A DNA stretch of 64,000 bases from Candidatus Poseidoniaceae archaeon (GTDB taxonomy: Archaea > Thermoplasmatota > Poseidoniia > Poseidoniales > Poseidoniaceae): NCBI GenBank assembly GCA_949372875.1, contig CASIAW010000006.1, forward strand, positions 23,150-87,149. The letters run 5' to 3'. Shown one piece after another: positions 44,267-53,807 of the stretch. The first letter of the stretch is position 1, and every line of letters starts with the position of its first letter. The notes beneath the pieces are model-generated. The model was not told the DNA's origin and did no database searches. It saw only the letters and a list, made by a program, of their open reading frames with translations. Position numbers and translations under genes: made by a program.

Positions 44267-44373
44267 AGTGTACTGGGGGACTGAACACCCATTGTACTTC
44301 TTCCATAATGTCTTGAGGGGTTTGTAAGAACCCTCGCGATTTCATGGAAATGATATGTCGGTTGTCTGTATCA
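44267..44373 (-). repeat. 107-bp direct repeat element, copy 2
   Basis: Second copy of the element at 43069-43174, same orientation, 1,198 bp apart. On the minus strand it begins 72 nt after the stop of the TSP3/PGF gene (44446) and ends about 80 nt before the orphan gene start. The adjoining 44190-44266 stretch carries two copies of cacgcgt and a ctcgc/gcgag pair. Confidence 0.85.
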
Positions 44374-44445
44374 GCCCTCAAGAGACGGTGTAAACTTTCG
44401 ATTACCGAGGTCTCTACATCAGAACCTGCTTATCGGCTATCACGT

Positions 44446-46208
44446 TCACTCATTACGACGAATAAATGCTGCACCAAGCAAGCTAAGTGCTGCCAGTACT
44501 CCTGTAAAGCCTGGAAGCGATGAATCCTCGTCGGAAACAGTATCTTTCGATTTAGTTGAATCAAGTGGGAAGGCGTCGTCTGCATCGAGAACGTTATCTC
44601 CGTCGTCGTCTGTGTCTGCATTGTCGCCAGTTCCGTCATTGTCTGTATCCACGGATTCAGAGGAGTCGAGTGGGAAAGCATCGTCTGCATCGAGAACGTT
44701 ATCTCCGTCATCGTCGGTGTCTGCATTGTCGCCAGTTCCGTCATTGTCTGTATCCACGGATTCAGAGGAGTCGAGTGGGAAGGCATCGTCTGCATCCGAG
44801 AACGTTATCTCCATCATCGTCAGTGTCGGCATTGTCGCCAGTTCCGTCATTGTCTGTATCCACGGATTCAGAGGAGTCGAGTGGGAAAGCATCGTCTGCA
44901 TCGAGAACGTTATCTCCATCATCGTCGGTGTCGGCATTGTCGCCAGTTCCGTCGTTGTCCGTATCCACGGATTCGGTTGGAGTCAAGTGGGAAGGCATCG
45001 TCTGCATCGAGAACGTTATCTCCATCATCGTCGGTGTCGGCATTGTCGCCAGTTCCGTCGTTGTCTGTATCTACGGATTCGGTTGGATCAAGTGGGAAGG
45101 CGTCATCTGCATCGAGAACTGATCGCCATCGTCATCAGTATCGGCATTGTCGCCAGTTCCGTCGTTGTCTGTATCCACGGATTCAGAGGAGTCAAGTGGG
45201 AAAGCATCGTCTGCATCGAGAACGTTGTCACCGTCATCATCAGTATCGGCATTGTCTCCAGTTCCATCATTGTCTGTATCCACGGATTCAGAGGAGTCAA
45301 GTGGGAAGGCGTCGTCTGCATCGAGAACGTTATCTCCATCATCATCTGTGTCGGCATTGTCGCCAGTTCCGTCGTTGTCTGTATCCACGGATTCAGAGGA
45401 GTCGAGTGGGAAGGCGTCATCTGCATCGAGAACTGAATCTCCGTCGTCATCGGTGTCGGCATTGTCGCCAGTTCCGTCGTTGTCTGTATCTACGGATTCA
45501 GAGGAGTCGAGTGGGAAGGCATCGTCTGCATCAGAACGTTATCTCCATCATCGTCGGTGTCGGCATTGTCGCCAGTTCCGTCGTTGTCCGTATCTTCAGA
45601 TTCGGTTGGAGTCAAGTGGGAAGGCATCGTCTGCATCCGGAACGTTATCTCCGTCATCGTCTGTGTCGGCATTGTCGCCAGTTCCGTCGTTATCCGTATC
45701 TTCAGATTCGGTTGGATCAAGTGGGAAGGCATCGTCTGCATCCGTCACGTTATCTCCATCATCGTCGGTGTCGGCATTGTCGCCAGTTCCGTCGTTGTCC
45801 GTATCTTCAGATTCGGTTGGAGTCAAGTGGGAAGGCATCGTCTGCATCCGTCACGTTATCTCCATCATCGTCGGTGTCGGCATTGTCGCCAGTTCCGTCA
45901 TTGTCTGTATCCACGGATTCAGAGGAGTCGAGTGGGAAGGCGTCGTCTGCATCTAGAACGTTATCTCCATCATCGTCGGTATCGGCATTGTCGCCAGTTC
46001 CGTCGTTGTCTGTATCTACGGATTCAGAGGAGTCAAGTGGGAATGCATCGTTGACATCGAGTATTCCATCGTTATCGTCATCTGAGTCTTCGTTAGAATC
46101 TTGACATCCATCGCCGTCATAATCGGTTGTGGCTGTAGAGACCCAGTTTGAATTCCCGTTTGGGCAGGAATCATAAACGTCGACAACTCCATCACCGTCT
46201 AGAATCAT
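44446..46208 (-). CDS. TSP3-array and PGF-anchor portion of a composite surface protein (frameshifted)
   Basis: The sequence starts with a typical TSP3 lead (GDGVVDVYDSCPNGNSNW), runs through 14 near-identical 35-residue units (DTDNDGTGDNADTDDDGD plus NVLDADDAFPLDSSESV) and ends DSSLPGF, hydrophobic stretch, IRRNE, a PGF-CTERM-like anchor. Six of the thirteen unit spacings differ by one base from 105, so the frame is lost repeatedly. No separate start with ribosome site is visible at 46208, so I read this as the 3' half of the gene that begins at 48452. Whether the breaks are biological or assembly errors cannot be decided here. Confidence 0.65.
44560..46060 (-). repeat. 14 tandem 105-nt TSP3 units with single-base indels
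   Basis: Using the common gttccgtc landmark, the unit spacings are 105,106,105,106,104,105,105,105,104,106,105,106,105. Three of the +1 events share the same junction (cggttggagtcaagtgg in place of cggttggatcaagtgg). The others affect the catcgagaac segment. Units are otherwise nearly identical in nucleotide sequence, in contrast to the diverged array at 1-0.97 kb. Confidence 0.85.
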
Positions 46209-46225
46209 TGCTGAAGGTCATGTAC

Positions 46226-46943
46226 TCAAGATTGTACATTGGTTTCGTCAAGATAGGTCACGTGCAGGTTATCATTGGAATCAATCGCTAATGAGGAACT
46301 ACAGCCGACGTCATCTGTGCTGTCGAGCGAGACCGGTGTGCTCCAAGAAGAGCCATCATAGGTCATGTACTCAAGATTGCCATTCGTGTCGTCAAGATAG
46401 GTCACGTGCAGGTTATCATTGGAATCAATCGCTAATGAGGATTGCCAGCCGACGTCATCTGTGCTGTCGAGTGAGACCGGTGTGCTCCAAGAAGAGCCAT
46501 CATAGGTCATGTACTCAAGATTGCAATTGGTGTTGTCAAGATAGGTCACGTGCAGGTTATCGTTGGAATCAATCGCTAATGAGGATTCTCTGCCGACACC
46601 TGTGTGGTCGAGCGAGACCGGTGTGCTCCAAGAAGAGCCATCATAGGTCATGTACGTCAAGATTTTGATTAGGGTATTCCTCAAGATAGGTTACGTGCAG
46701 ATTATCATTAGAATCAATCGCTAATGAGGAATCCTTGCCGACGTCATCTGTGCTGTCGAGTGAGACCGGTGTGCTCCAAGAAGAGCCATCATAGGTCATG
46801 TACTCAAGATTGTGATAGCTGCCGTCATAATAGGTCACGTGCAGGTTATCATTGGAATCAATCGCTAATGAGGAATACTCGCCGACGTAACCTGCGCTGT
46901 CGAGCGAGACCGGTGTGCTCCAAGAAGAGCCATCATAGGTCAT
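46226..46943 (-). CDS. middle portion of the composite propeller surface protein (frameshifted)
   Basis: This segment contains five more copies of the LAIDSNDNLHVTYLD / EYMTYDGSSWSTPVSLD repeat seen in 46956-48452. One frameshift near 46655 (in gtacgtcaagattttg versus the usual gtactcaagattg) splits it, another near 46945-46955 separates it from the N-terminal part, and a third near 46210-46240 separates it from the TSP3 part. There is no signal peptide, so it is not an independent secreted protein. Confidence 0.6.
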
Positions 46944-48250
46944 GTACTCAAGATCTCAAGTGGTTTCGTCAAGATAGGTCACGTGCAGGTTATCATTGGA
47001 ATCAATCGCTAATGAGGAATGCTTACCGACATAACCCGTGCTGTCGAGCGAGACCGGTGCGCTCCAAGAAAAACCATCATAGGCCATATACTCAAGATTC
47101 CAATTGGTTTGGTCAAGATAGGTCACGTGCAGATTATCATTGGAATCAATCGCTAATGAGGAATCCAAGCCGACGTATTGATGGCTGTCGAGTGTGACCG
47201 GTGAACTCCATACTTGAGAGGTATTTCCACCAGTGTTGTTTCCACCAGTGTTGTTTCCACCTGCGCTATTGCTGGAAGTCATGTAGTCAAGATTGCCACC
47301 TGTCCAGTTATAGTAAGTCACGTGCAGATTATCATTGGAATCAATCGCTAATGAGGGGTGATAGCCTGTATTTCTGTGCGCAGAGTTATCGATTGAAGCC
47401 CGTGTACTCCAAGAAGAGTCATTATACGAAATATACTCAAGGGTATTTCTGCCTATATCGCAATGATAGGTCACGTGCAGGTGATTATTGGAATCAATTG
47501 CTAATGAAGAATCTAGTCCACGACATTGACTATTGAGCGTGTAAGGTATGCTCCATGAAGAGCCATCATAAGTCATGTACTCAAGACTGGCAGTCTCATC
47601 ATCATAGTAGGTCACGTGCAGGCGGTCGTCAAAATCTATCGCTAACGAGGGAGCACCAATATAGTCATCAGAGCCGCTATTACTGTCGAGTGAAATCGGT
47701 GTGCTCCATAAAAATCCATCATAAATCATATACTCAAGACTGGCATTTGGAATGTCCCTGTAGGTCACGTGTAGGTTATCATTGGAATCAATCGCTAATG
47801 AGGATTGATAGCCGACGTAACTTCTGCTGTCGAGTGAGATCGGTACGCTCCAAGAAGAGCCATCATAGGTCATGTACTCAAGATCGCTATTTGTGGCGTC
47901 ATAATAGGTCACGTGCAGGTTATTATTGGAATCAATCGCCAATGAAGAATATCTGCCGACGTCATCTGTGCTATCGAGTGAGACCGGTGTGCTCCAAGAA
48001 GAGCCATCATGGGTCATGTACTCAAGATTGCCATTAGTGTAGTCCAGATAGGTCACGTGCAGGTGATCATTGGAATCAATCGCTAATGAAGAATCAGAAA
48101 ATCTGTACATATTACCTGAGTTATCTGGCGAGATAGGTGTACTCCAAGAAGAGCCATCATGGGTCATGTACTCAAGATTGCCATTGGTGTTGTCCACATA
48201 GGTCACGTGCAGGTGATCGTTGGAATCAATCGCTAATGAGGGGTGGTAGC
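46250..48250 (-). repeat. about 14 propeller coding repeats of 141-198 nt
   Basis: A strongly conserved ~38-nt core containing cacgtgcaggttatcatt and aatcaatcgctaatgagga recurs about 14 times with variable segments between. It codes for NLHVTY and SLAIDSND, so the conservation is protein-coding, although near-identity at the nucleotide level suggests recent expansion or gene conversion. Confidence 0.8.
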
Positions 48251-48452
48251 CGACGTCATCAGGGTAGTCGATGCTTGCCGGTGAACTCCAGGAAGAGCCA
48301 TTCCGAGCGGAAACAGAAAAAGAATCTTCACCATTCGTCTCCGATGTTAACATCGTTGTATTCACATCATTTGTCACGGTAAGTGGTGCAGTTTGAGCAA
48401 CCAAAAGGAACATTAAAAATAAGGCTCCCAAGGTTGTTGACTTTAGGCGCAT
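46956..48452 (-). CDS. secreted repeat (predicted beta-propeller) protein, N-terminal portion of composite gene
   Basis: 498 residues. The signal peptide is MRLKSTTLGALFLMFLLVAQ. It is followed by about nine repeats of roughly 48 residues with the core SSLAIDSNDNLHVTYYD, LEYMTYDGSSWSTPVSLDS. Each has an Asp-rich turn like the BNR/Asp-box of sialidase-type propellers. A Gly/Asn-rich linker (GGNNTGGNNTGGN) precedes the last repeats. The frame breaks at 46956, and the same repeats continue in the other frames, so the natural protein probably also includes 46226-46943 and the TSP3/PGF part to 44446 (about 1,330 residues). Confidence 0.75.
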   Translation of the reverse strand: MRLKSTTLGALFLMFLLVAQTAPLTVTNDVNTTMLTSETNGEDSFSVSARNGSSWSSPASIDYPDDVGYHPSLAIDSNDHLHVTYVDNTNGNLEYMTHDGSSWSTPISPDNSGNMYRFSDSSLAIDSNDHLHVTYLDYTNGNLEYMTHDGSSWSTPVSLDSTDDVGRYSSLAIDSNNNLHVTYYDATNSDLEYMTYDGSSWSVPISLDSRSYVGYQSSLAIDSNDNLHVTYRDIPNASLEYMIYDGFLWSTPISLDSNSGSDDYIGAPSLAIDFDDRLHVTYYDDETASLEYMTYDGSSWSIPYTLNSQCRGLDSSLAIDSNNHLHVTYHCDIGRNTLEYISYNDSSWSTRASIDNSAHRNTGYHPSLAIDSNDNLHVTYYNWTGGNLDYMTSSNSAGGNNTGGNNTGGNTSQVWSSPVTLDSHQYVGLDSSLAIDSNDNLHVTYLDQTNWNLEYMAYDGFSWSAPVSLDSTGYVGKHSSLAIDSNDNLHVTYLDETT

Positions 48453-48587
48453 GAATTTACCAATCTGTTGTCTGTTAAAATCTCATACCCGGCCTTTCAA
48501 AAAAAAATCTACATTAAGAAGTCATATCTTTGAAATTACCCTCGGTATACCCTTGCGACAGGCGTTCAACGCGTCGGTACCCTTTGC

Positions 48588-49247
48588 TCAACTTTCATCA
48601 AAATACGTATAGAATCCAGAATCAAACGACATGTTCACAGGTAGTTTAATTGTCTCTTTTTTAGTGAAAAATCTCGGCCAAGACTTGTGCTCCCATGTAA
48701 TGGAACTGTCAGACATATCGATAACTACCCTGCTCATGCGAACGGGGAAACCTCCACCTGGCACAAAATACCCAATCACAGAAAGAATCAGTGCTGGGAC
48801 AAAAGGAACAATCCATAGAGCAGCGATGGCAGAGAAATTTAGAAGCCAATAGTCGTTTGAGAAAATAATTGAATGAATTCCTTCTACCGTAAATCCAATG
48901 CTGAGAAATAGCAAGTATGCATATATCGGCGACCACGCTAAAATACGCATCTTACTCATTTTGTAAGAAATAAATGTCTTTTCCCCTTTTGTGACAATTC
49001 GACACGAAGTCGCCGAATCGACAAACAATTTTGCAGCATTGTTCTGCTGGGTGAAATCGTTCTTTCCCGTCCTTTGTTTTGTGAGTATATTTTCCGATTT
49101 CGTTGCCACACTCAGTTTTTCAAAGACATGTTCGTACTTTTTTATTTCACCGAGTGTGCCTTCAACAAACATCATTGAATATTTTTGTCCGTTTTCCAGA
49201 TCGATGGATAATTGATAGCCGTTCTTTTTTGCAACACCCATACACAA
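48588..49247 (-). CDS. orphan two-helix membrane protein
   Basis: 219 residues. The N-terminal ~95 residues are soluble. Two or three hydrophobic helices follow (WSPIYAYLLFLSIGFTV; ALWIVPFVPALILSVIGYFV), then a beta-rich C-terminal segment. No family recognised. The gene is AT-rich by eye like the orphan at 43212-44189, and shares the soluble + paired helices + beta tail layout. It may be part of the same variable island. Confidence 0.55.
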   Translation of the reverse strand: MCMGVAKKNGYQLSIDLENGQKYSMMFVEGTLGEIKKYEHVFEKLSVATKSENILTKQRTGKNDFTQQNNAAKLFVDSATSCRIVTKGEKTFISYKMSKMRILAWSPIYAYLLFLSIGFTVEGIHSIIFSNDYWLLNFSAIAALWIVPFVPALILSVIGYFVPGGGFPVRMSRVVIDMSDSSITWEHKSWPRFFTKKETIKLPVNMSFDSGFYTYFDES

Positions 49248-49435
49248 TCACCTAACATAATCAATAGAACGTTAATTTCGCCTAAATATTCAACAGTTAA
49301 ACCATTCCCCAACATAATCACTTTCGGATAGGTTCAAAGGGTGTATCCGAAAACCCATTGCTTAGGTATTGACAAATCAATGGGCTTGCAGTGGCCGTCT
49401 TGTCAACGCTACCGACTGCACTAGCACGCAATGGA
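49248..49435. other. non-coding boundary between AT-rich island and GC-richer segment
   Basis: No credible ORF. It contains two copies of taacataatca-like sequence near 49250 and 49312, and then composition rises sharply. All genes to the right carry many frameshifts except a few. It is a candidate strain junction, island edge or contig join. Confidence 0.4.
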
Positions 49436-50044
49436 CTATTCATTACTCGAAAACTGAACAACAGCCTCTCCGTCAATCCACTGCTTGTGCTTCTTCATGC
49501 ACAGCTTGAACGCCTCACTTTCCAGGTTCTTTCCAACCACTCAAGCACGTTGCTCCAAGGCTGAGCATCAAACCAATCCCGATCGTGATTCGCAAATTGC
49601 CTGACAAAGGGGAACAATGCATCGCTCAATGCCTCACCGAGCGCTTCGCTCGCTCCCTAAACGCTCATCCAAATCCAAGAGGTAAGCCGAAGCAAGCGTC
49701 CGCTGTTCAACCTCATCCACGCCTTCGTAGCGATTAGGGTACTTGTAACGGTCAAGGTGGAATTTGAATTCATCATCGTTGCGTGAAATCCAATGCTGTT
49801 CTTCTTCTGACAACGTCCAACTCCAAGACGTGTTGCATGATCTCAAGGCTCTCTTCGATGACGTCTCCGCCATCCAACAACAGAACAGGGACCGTGCCTT
49901 TGGGTGAGACTTCCATCATGTGTTCAGGCCGGTCCCGAAGGATCACTTCCCGAAGTTCCACTTGGAAGTTCGTGCGGACAATGGACATCCGAGCGCGCAT
50001 GGCGTACGGGCACCTGCGAAACGAGTAGAGGATGGGAGCGCCAT
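49436..50044 (-). CDS. glutathione S-transferase family protein (frameshifted)
   Basis: Pieces in different frames assemble into a full GST: start ATG at 50044, then LYSFRRCPYAMRARM (thioredoxin-fold active-site region with CPYA), SPKGTVPVLLLDG, IEESLEIMQHVLE, then EFKFHLDRYKYPNRYEG, the helical-domain block ALFPFVRQFANHDRDWF, and the ending FKLCMKKHKQWIDGE with a stop at 49436. At least four single-base shifts are needed and there are no in-frame nonsense codons beyond those. It starts 17 nt after gmd. A bacterial-type GST in an archaeon suggests horizontal transfer. Confidence 0.7.
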
Positions 50045-50060
50045 CAAATGGCCTCCTTCA

Positions 50061-51126
50061 TCACTCAGGTGGAATCGGTGGAGCGTAACCACCGGACACG
50101 GCTTCTTCCACGATAGCGACATCAGAGTCGACCATCATCTGCACGAGTTCCTCGAAGGAGGTGCCTGGAACCCAACCGAGTTCCTTCTCAGCCAGAGCAG
50201 GGTCGCCAATCAACAAGTCAACTTCTGCAGGGCGGAAGAACTTGGGATTGGTTCGAACACGGATCGACATCGTTTTGATCGGTAGCGATGGTGTCAACGC
50301 CTTCACCTGACCAAACGAGGTTCATGCCAACGTGGCTGAACGCCAGTGTGATCATGTCACGAACGCTGTGGGTGCGGCCTGTTGCAACGACATAGTCGCC
50401 TGGCGTGTCTTGTTGAAGCATGCGCCATTGCATCTCGACGTAATCGCCAGCAAAGCCCCAATCGCGCTTGGCATCGACGTTGCCAATCCACAAGCATTCA
50501 TCGAACCCTTTGGCGATGCGAGCGGCTGTCATCGTCACCTTGCGGGTCACGAATTCAAGACCACGGCGAGGGCTTTCGTGGTTGAAGAGGATACCCGTGC
50601 AGGCAAACATATCGTAGGACTCTCGGTAGTTTCGAGTGATTTCGAAAGCGAAGACCTTAGCGCATCCATACGGTGAACGAGGATGGAAGGGTGTGGCTTC
50701 TGTTTGAGGCACATCGCGCACCTTACCGTATTGTTCCGAGGAACCAGCTTGGTAGAAACGGCAATGTGGAGCATGCTTGCGAATGGCTTCAAGGCAGCGC
50801 AGAGCGCCAAGACCGGTGATGTCAGCGGTCATCATTGGGGAGCGCCACGATTCAGGAACAAAGGACATGGCACCAAGGTTGTAAAATTCATCAGGTTGAG
50901 ACTGCGCAACAGCGTTGTCAATGGAGTTTTGATCGGCCAAGTCACCGTTGACGAGGTGGAACTTTTCATTGGTCAACAGGTGATTGATGAGGCTTCGTCC
51001 AGAGGTTGGTTGGGAGACACGTCGTACCAATCCATAGACTTCGTAGCCCTTCTCAAGCAAGAGTTCTGCGAGGTAAGAACCGTCTTGGCCAGTGATGCCG
51101 GTGACCATGGCTGTTTTGCCGCTCAT
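50061..51126 (-). CDS. gmd: GDP-mannose 4,6-dehydratase (one frameshift)
   Basis: Makes GDP-4-keto-6-deoxymannose for fucose/rhamnose-type sugars. Blocks: [18 protein letters not shown] (Rossmann GxxGxxG), [33 protein letters not shown] (catalytic Tyr/Lys), [31 protein letters not shown] and, after a frameshift near 50265, [20 protein letters not shown] and [16 protein letters not shown]. The start at 51126 begins MSGKTAM. The neighbouring glycosyltransferases support a role in surface glycan synthesis. Confidence 0.88.
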
Positions 51127-51242
51127 GGTGTTCCGTGGGCATTTCCCTTTTTGAACCGGTCGTGTCAGCGATTGCATCGAAATTGCGATTGAATTTACCA
51201 AAGATGGGTGGATTTGAAGGGTGGTCGGGGGTTGAGCGAAGC

Positions 51243-52573
51243 ATGGCAGCAGGGGCGAAGGGGGCGAAACAACGCCTGCGTGTGCTTGTTGTCCGTGGAT
51301 CTTTTGCTGCTTTGGGTGGCGCTGAACGTGAGTTGCTGCAACTCTTGCGCAACGTCGATCAAGCGCTGGACGCCTTGGGTTGGCGACCCTCGAAATGTCG
51401 ATATGAAGCGGTGGAGTTGCTCGGAGGGAGCCGAGGTCACGAATGCATCAGCCCCCAACACCAATTCAATGGCCAGACTGGCGCCTGGGCAGAAGTGACC
51501 GCGTCAGCCAGTAAGGCTCGCCGAGAAGGCCTGGAAAAAGATGTCGAGATTCCCTTTGCGTGCCTACGATGCTGATCACATCTTTCGGTGTGCCGAGGCA
51601 CCCTAGAGGTCCTGCCGAAGATCCCTGAGGGTCTCCCCGTCCACTACCACTGCCTTGAGCCCCCACGCTGGTTGTACGAGGACGTCTTGCATCGGACGGC
51701 TCGACGGAACAGCCAAAACGACCGCTGTGGATCACGAACCTTGCTCTTCAGCATCAGCAGCGTCAGGACGCGACCAGACGGTTCGTGGCAACCGGATCGC
51801 TCGACGTCCACACGGCCACACTGTCAGGCAATTCCCCTTGGATACAACGATGGATCTCAGAATTGTATGGAGTTTCAAGCAATCCAAACAAAGCCAACGG
51901 AGAGCCACCGACAGCGCGACGAAGGGCACACGGCTGATGGAAGCCACCCACCTCATGCATGTCATCGACCCTTCCATGTGGCCTTCACGAAGGCGACGAA
52001 GGACGAGAAGCGGCATCCGCTGGAAAACTCCCTCCACACCCGGAACGAATACGTCGTGACCGTCGGCCAAGTGTTGGCCACGCCAAAGGCGCATGGGCCA
52101 CCGTTCGAATCCCTGCGCGAACACGGGACTTAGGACTGGTAACACAGGTGGGCGGCGGCAGCGATGAAGCGACAAGACCGCCCTTGTATGCAGCATGGCG
52201 CAACCCTTGGCGTCGAAGTGGTCTGCATGCCGCGTCTTTCGCAACCTGGCGCTTAGATGCCCTGGTGCGAGGCGCTCGCGCCATGGTCAGCCACGCTCAC
52301 AACGAACCCTTCGGGCTGACCCCCCTCGAAGCGATGGCCATCGGCGTACCAGCCCTCATGGTCAACGAAGGAGGGTTTGCCGACACCATGAGTCCAGTGA
52401 ACTCTGGTCGACTGATTCAGCGCGGTGACCTCGGTGCATGGAAAGGAGCTTACTTGGACGCTAAGGACCCAGAACTGCGGAAGGCATGGGCTGAAGCGGG
52501 GCGAACTCATGTTGAAACTCATTTCTCGATGAAGGTCCAGATCGAAGCGCTCGAACAATTGTTCACCCAATAG
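51243..52573 (+). CDS. GT4-family glycosyltransferase (multiple frameshifts)
   Basis: The N-terminal piece has [17 protein letters not shown], the donor-binding start of group-1 glycosyltransferases. In other frames follow [40 protein letters not shown] and YVVTVGQ. The C-terminal piece carries the diagnostic [20 protein letters not shown] and NEGGFADTM, and ends at 52573. At least four shifts separate the pieces. It is divergent from gmd across about 115 bp, consistent with a glycan locus. Confidence 0.75.
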
Positions 52574-52589
52574 AAAAATTTGTTGATAT

Positions 52590-53255
52590 ATGGTCGAATT
52601 GTTAACCAGTGTGAAAACTATCGAGACGCCCAAAAAACTCGCTCTCATCGGTGCAGGTGGCATCGGTACAAACTTGATTGAACTGTTGGTTCCAGCCCTC
52701 CAAAGGCTAGGCATGACGGCTCATATTACACTCATGGATGACGATGTTGTCGAAGCGGGCAACCTTGGCCATCAACGGTACACTATGGAGGATTTAGGCA
52801 TGAAAAAGGTCAACGCCCTCGTATCAAGAATGGCCATCGAAGGCAACGCAATTGAGATTGTCGCACAAGCGGAAAACTTGCGTCAAGCTAACCAACTGGA
52901 CGGCTACGATTTGGTGGTGGTCTGTGTCGATCGCCCGGAACCCCGTCGACTCGTTCACGCGCTTCATGCCCCGTGGCTCGACCTGCGATGCGGCGGAGAT
53001 GGTTACGTGATGCTGAGTTCTGAGTCACCAGTGGCGTTGGTGAATCACATGACACCTGATCATGAACCGATGAGTTGCCAGCACCCTGGAGCTCTTGAGG
53101 ATGGGAACTTGGAATTTGGGTTTGCTGTTGCCGCAGCCTATGGAGCCCAATGGGTGATTCAGCACATGAGGGGAAACCAGCCGCCCGTCCAGGCCATGGG
53201 TTCGCTCACCTACGGAGCGTTCAATTTCCCTGCTGTTTCTGAGGTGAGTGCGTGA
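52590..53255 (+). CDS. ThiF/E1-like ubiquitin-activating-type protein
   Basis: 221 residues. Adenylation-domain motifs: LALIGAGGIGTNLIELL (nucleotide loop, residues 21-26), TLMDDDVVEAGNLGHQRY (D52, N58, R63), DLGMKKV (Lys72/73) and VVVCVDRPEPRR. C163 in MSCQHPG is the best candidate thiolate. The protein is a minimal E1 without a ubiquitin-fold or rhodanese extension, so it is not a canonical UbaA/MoeB. The stop overlaps the start of the JAMM gene by 4 nt (ATGA), so the pair is translationally coupled. The frame is intact, unlike most neighbours. Confidence 0.82.
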   Translation: MVELLTSVKTIETPKKLALIGAGGIGTNLIELLVPALQRLGMTAHITLMDDDVVEAGNLGHQRYTMEDLGMKKVNALVSRMAIEGNAIEIVAQAENLRQANQLDGYDLVVVCVDRPEPRRLVHALHAPWLDLRCGGDGYVMLSSESPVALVNHMTPDHEPMSCQHPGALEDGNLEFGFAVAAAYGAQWVIQHMRGNQPPVQAMGSLTYGAFNFPAVSEVSA

Positions 53256-53797
53256 TATTTCTTCCAGAATTGAACCAACTTGGCTTGACCGATGCTGATT
53301 GGGAAGGGTTGTGCGCATTGGCTGAAGCAAGGCAAGTGGACAACGAGGGGCTGATTCAGATACAAACCAATGCGGCGCTCCTAGGACGATGGGATGTCGT
53401 CTACGCCCTTTCTTTACTGGCAGGTTTGGAAACATCGGTCTTGATTGATGCTGAAGACAATGTCTCCATCGATTGGGGCAGTCCAGGACGTGTGGCGTTA
53501 GCCCCTCCTGTTGGGTGTGCTGCGCCGTTCAAAGTGTGGACACACACGCATCCCGGCTTTGATGCCTATTGGAGCGGTACGGACACCAACAGCCTTGCCA
53601 ATGGTTCAAGCATTGTTTCTCGAGCATTGGTGCTTGGAGCACCGGGAATGAAACAAGCCGTGAATCAGACCCTCAATGAAATCAAACAATCCACGCCTCG
53701 AATCGCAGACAATGGTCCGTTGAATCAATGGACAGATGAGACCGTTATGCCTTGGGAGTGCCTTCTACGCTCAAATTGGAGCAATCAACACGCCTGA
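53252..53797 (+). CDS. JAMM/MPN+ metalloprotease-like protein
   Basis: 181 residues. A perfect JAMM zinc motif is present: H98-x-H100, seven residues, S108, two residues, D111, in WTHTHPGFDAYWSGTD. A glutamate upstream (in VDNEG) could be the catalytic acid. JAMM enzymes remove ubiquitin-like modifiers or process sulfur-carrier proteins. It is coupled to the E1-like gene. The N-terminal 90 residues are more divergent than in typical archaeal JAMM proteins. Confidence 0.8.
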   Translation: MIFLPELNQLGLTDADWEGLCALAEARQVDNEGLIQIQTNAALLGRWDVVYALSLLAGLETSVLIDAEDNVSIDWGSPGRVALAPPVGCAAPFKVWTHTHPGFDAYWSGTDTNSLANGSSIVSRALVLGAPGMKQAVNQTLNEIKQSTPRIADNGPLNQWTDETVMPWECLLRSNWSNQHA

Positions 53798-53807
53798 GGT
53801 GAACCAA

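Noticed and set aside
43069..44373. A true integron with attC sites
   Set aside because: No integrase is in the window and the ends do not show clear paired R-box core sites; only the order is suggestive, so it is kept as a hypothesis.
44560..46060. Programmed ribosomal frameshifting in the TSP3 array
   Set aside because: Shifts are both +1 and -1 at several different sites without slippery sequences; recombination or assembly error is simpler.
44556..46104. Long plus-strand open frames opposite the TSP3 array
   Set aside because: They are Arg/His/Ser-rich by-products of the repeat read in antisense; the minus-strand translation has recognised Ca-binding repeats, a PGF anchor and a signal peptide upstream.
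46250..48250. Regular ~38-nt conserved cores separated by variable segments, resembling a CRISPR array
   Set aside because: The cores translate in frame as SLAIDSND/NLHVTY propeller repeats, the spacing (141-198 nt) is too long, the cores are not palindromic, and no effector cas genes are nearby.
49436..50044. Decayed GST pseudogene
   Set aside because: Only single-base shifts, no scattered nonsense codons, and the neighbouring essential uS2 shows the same kind of error.
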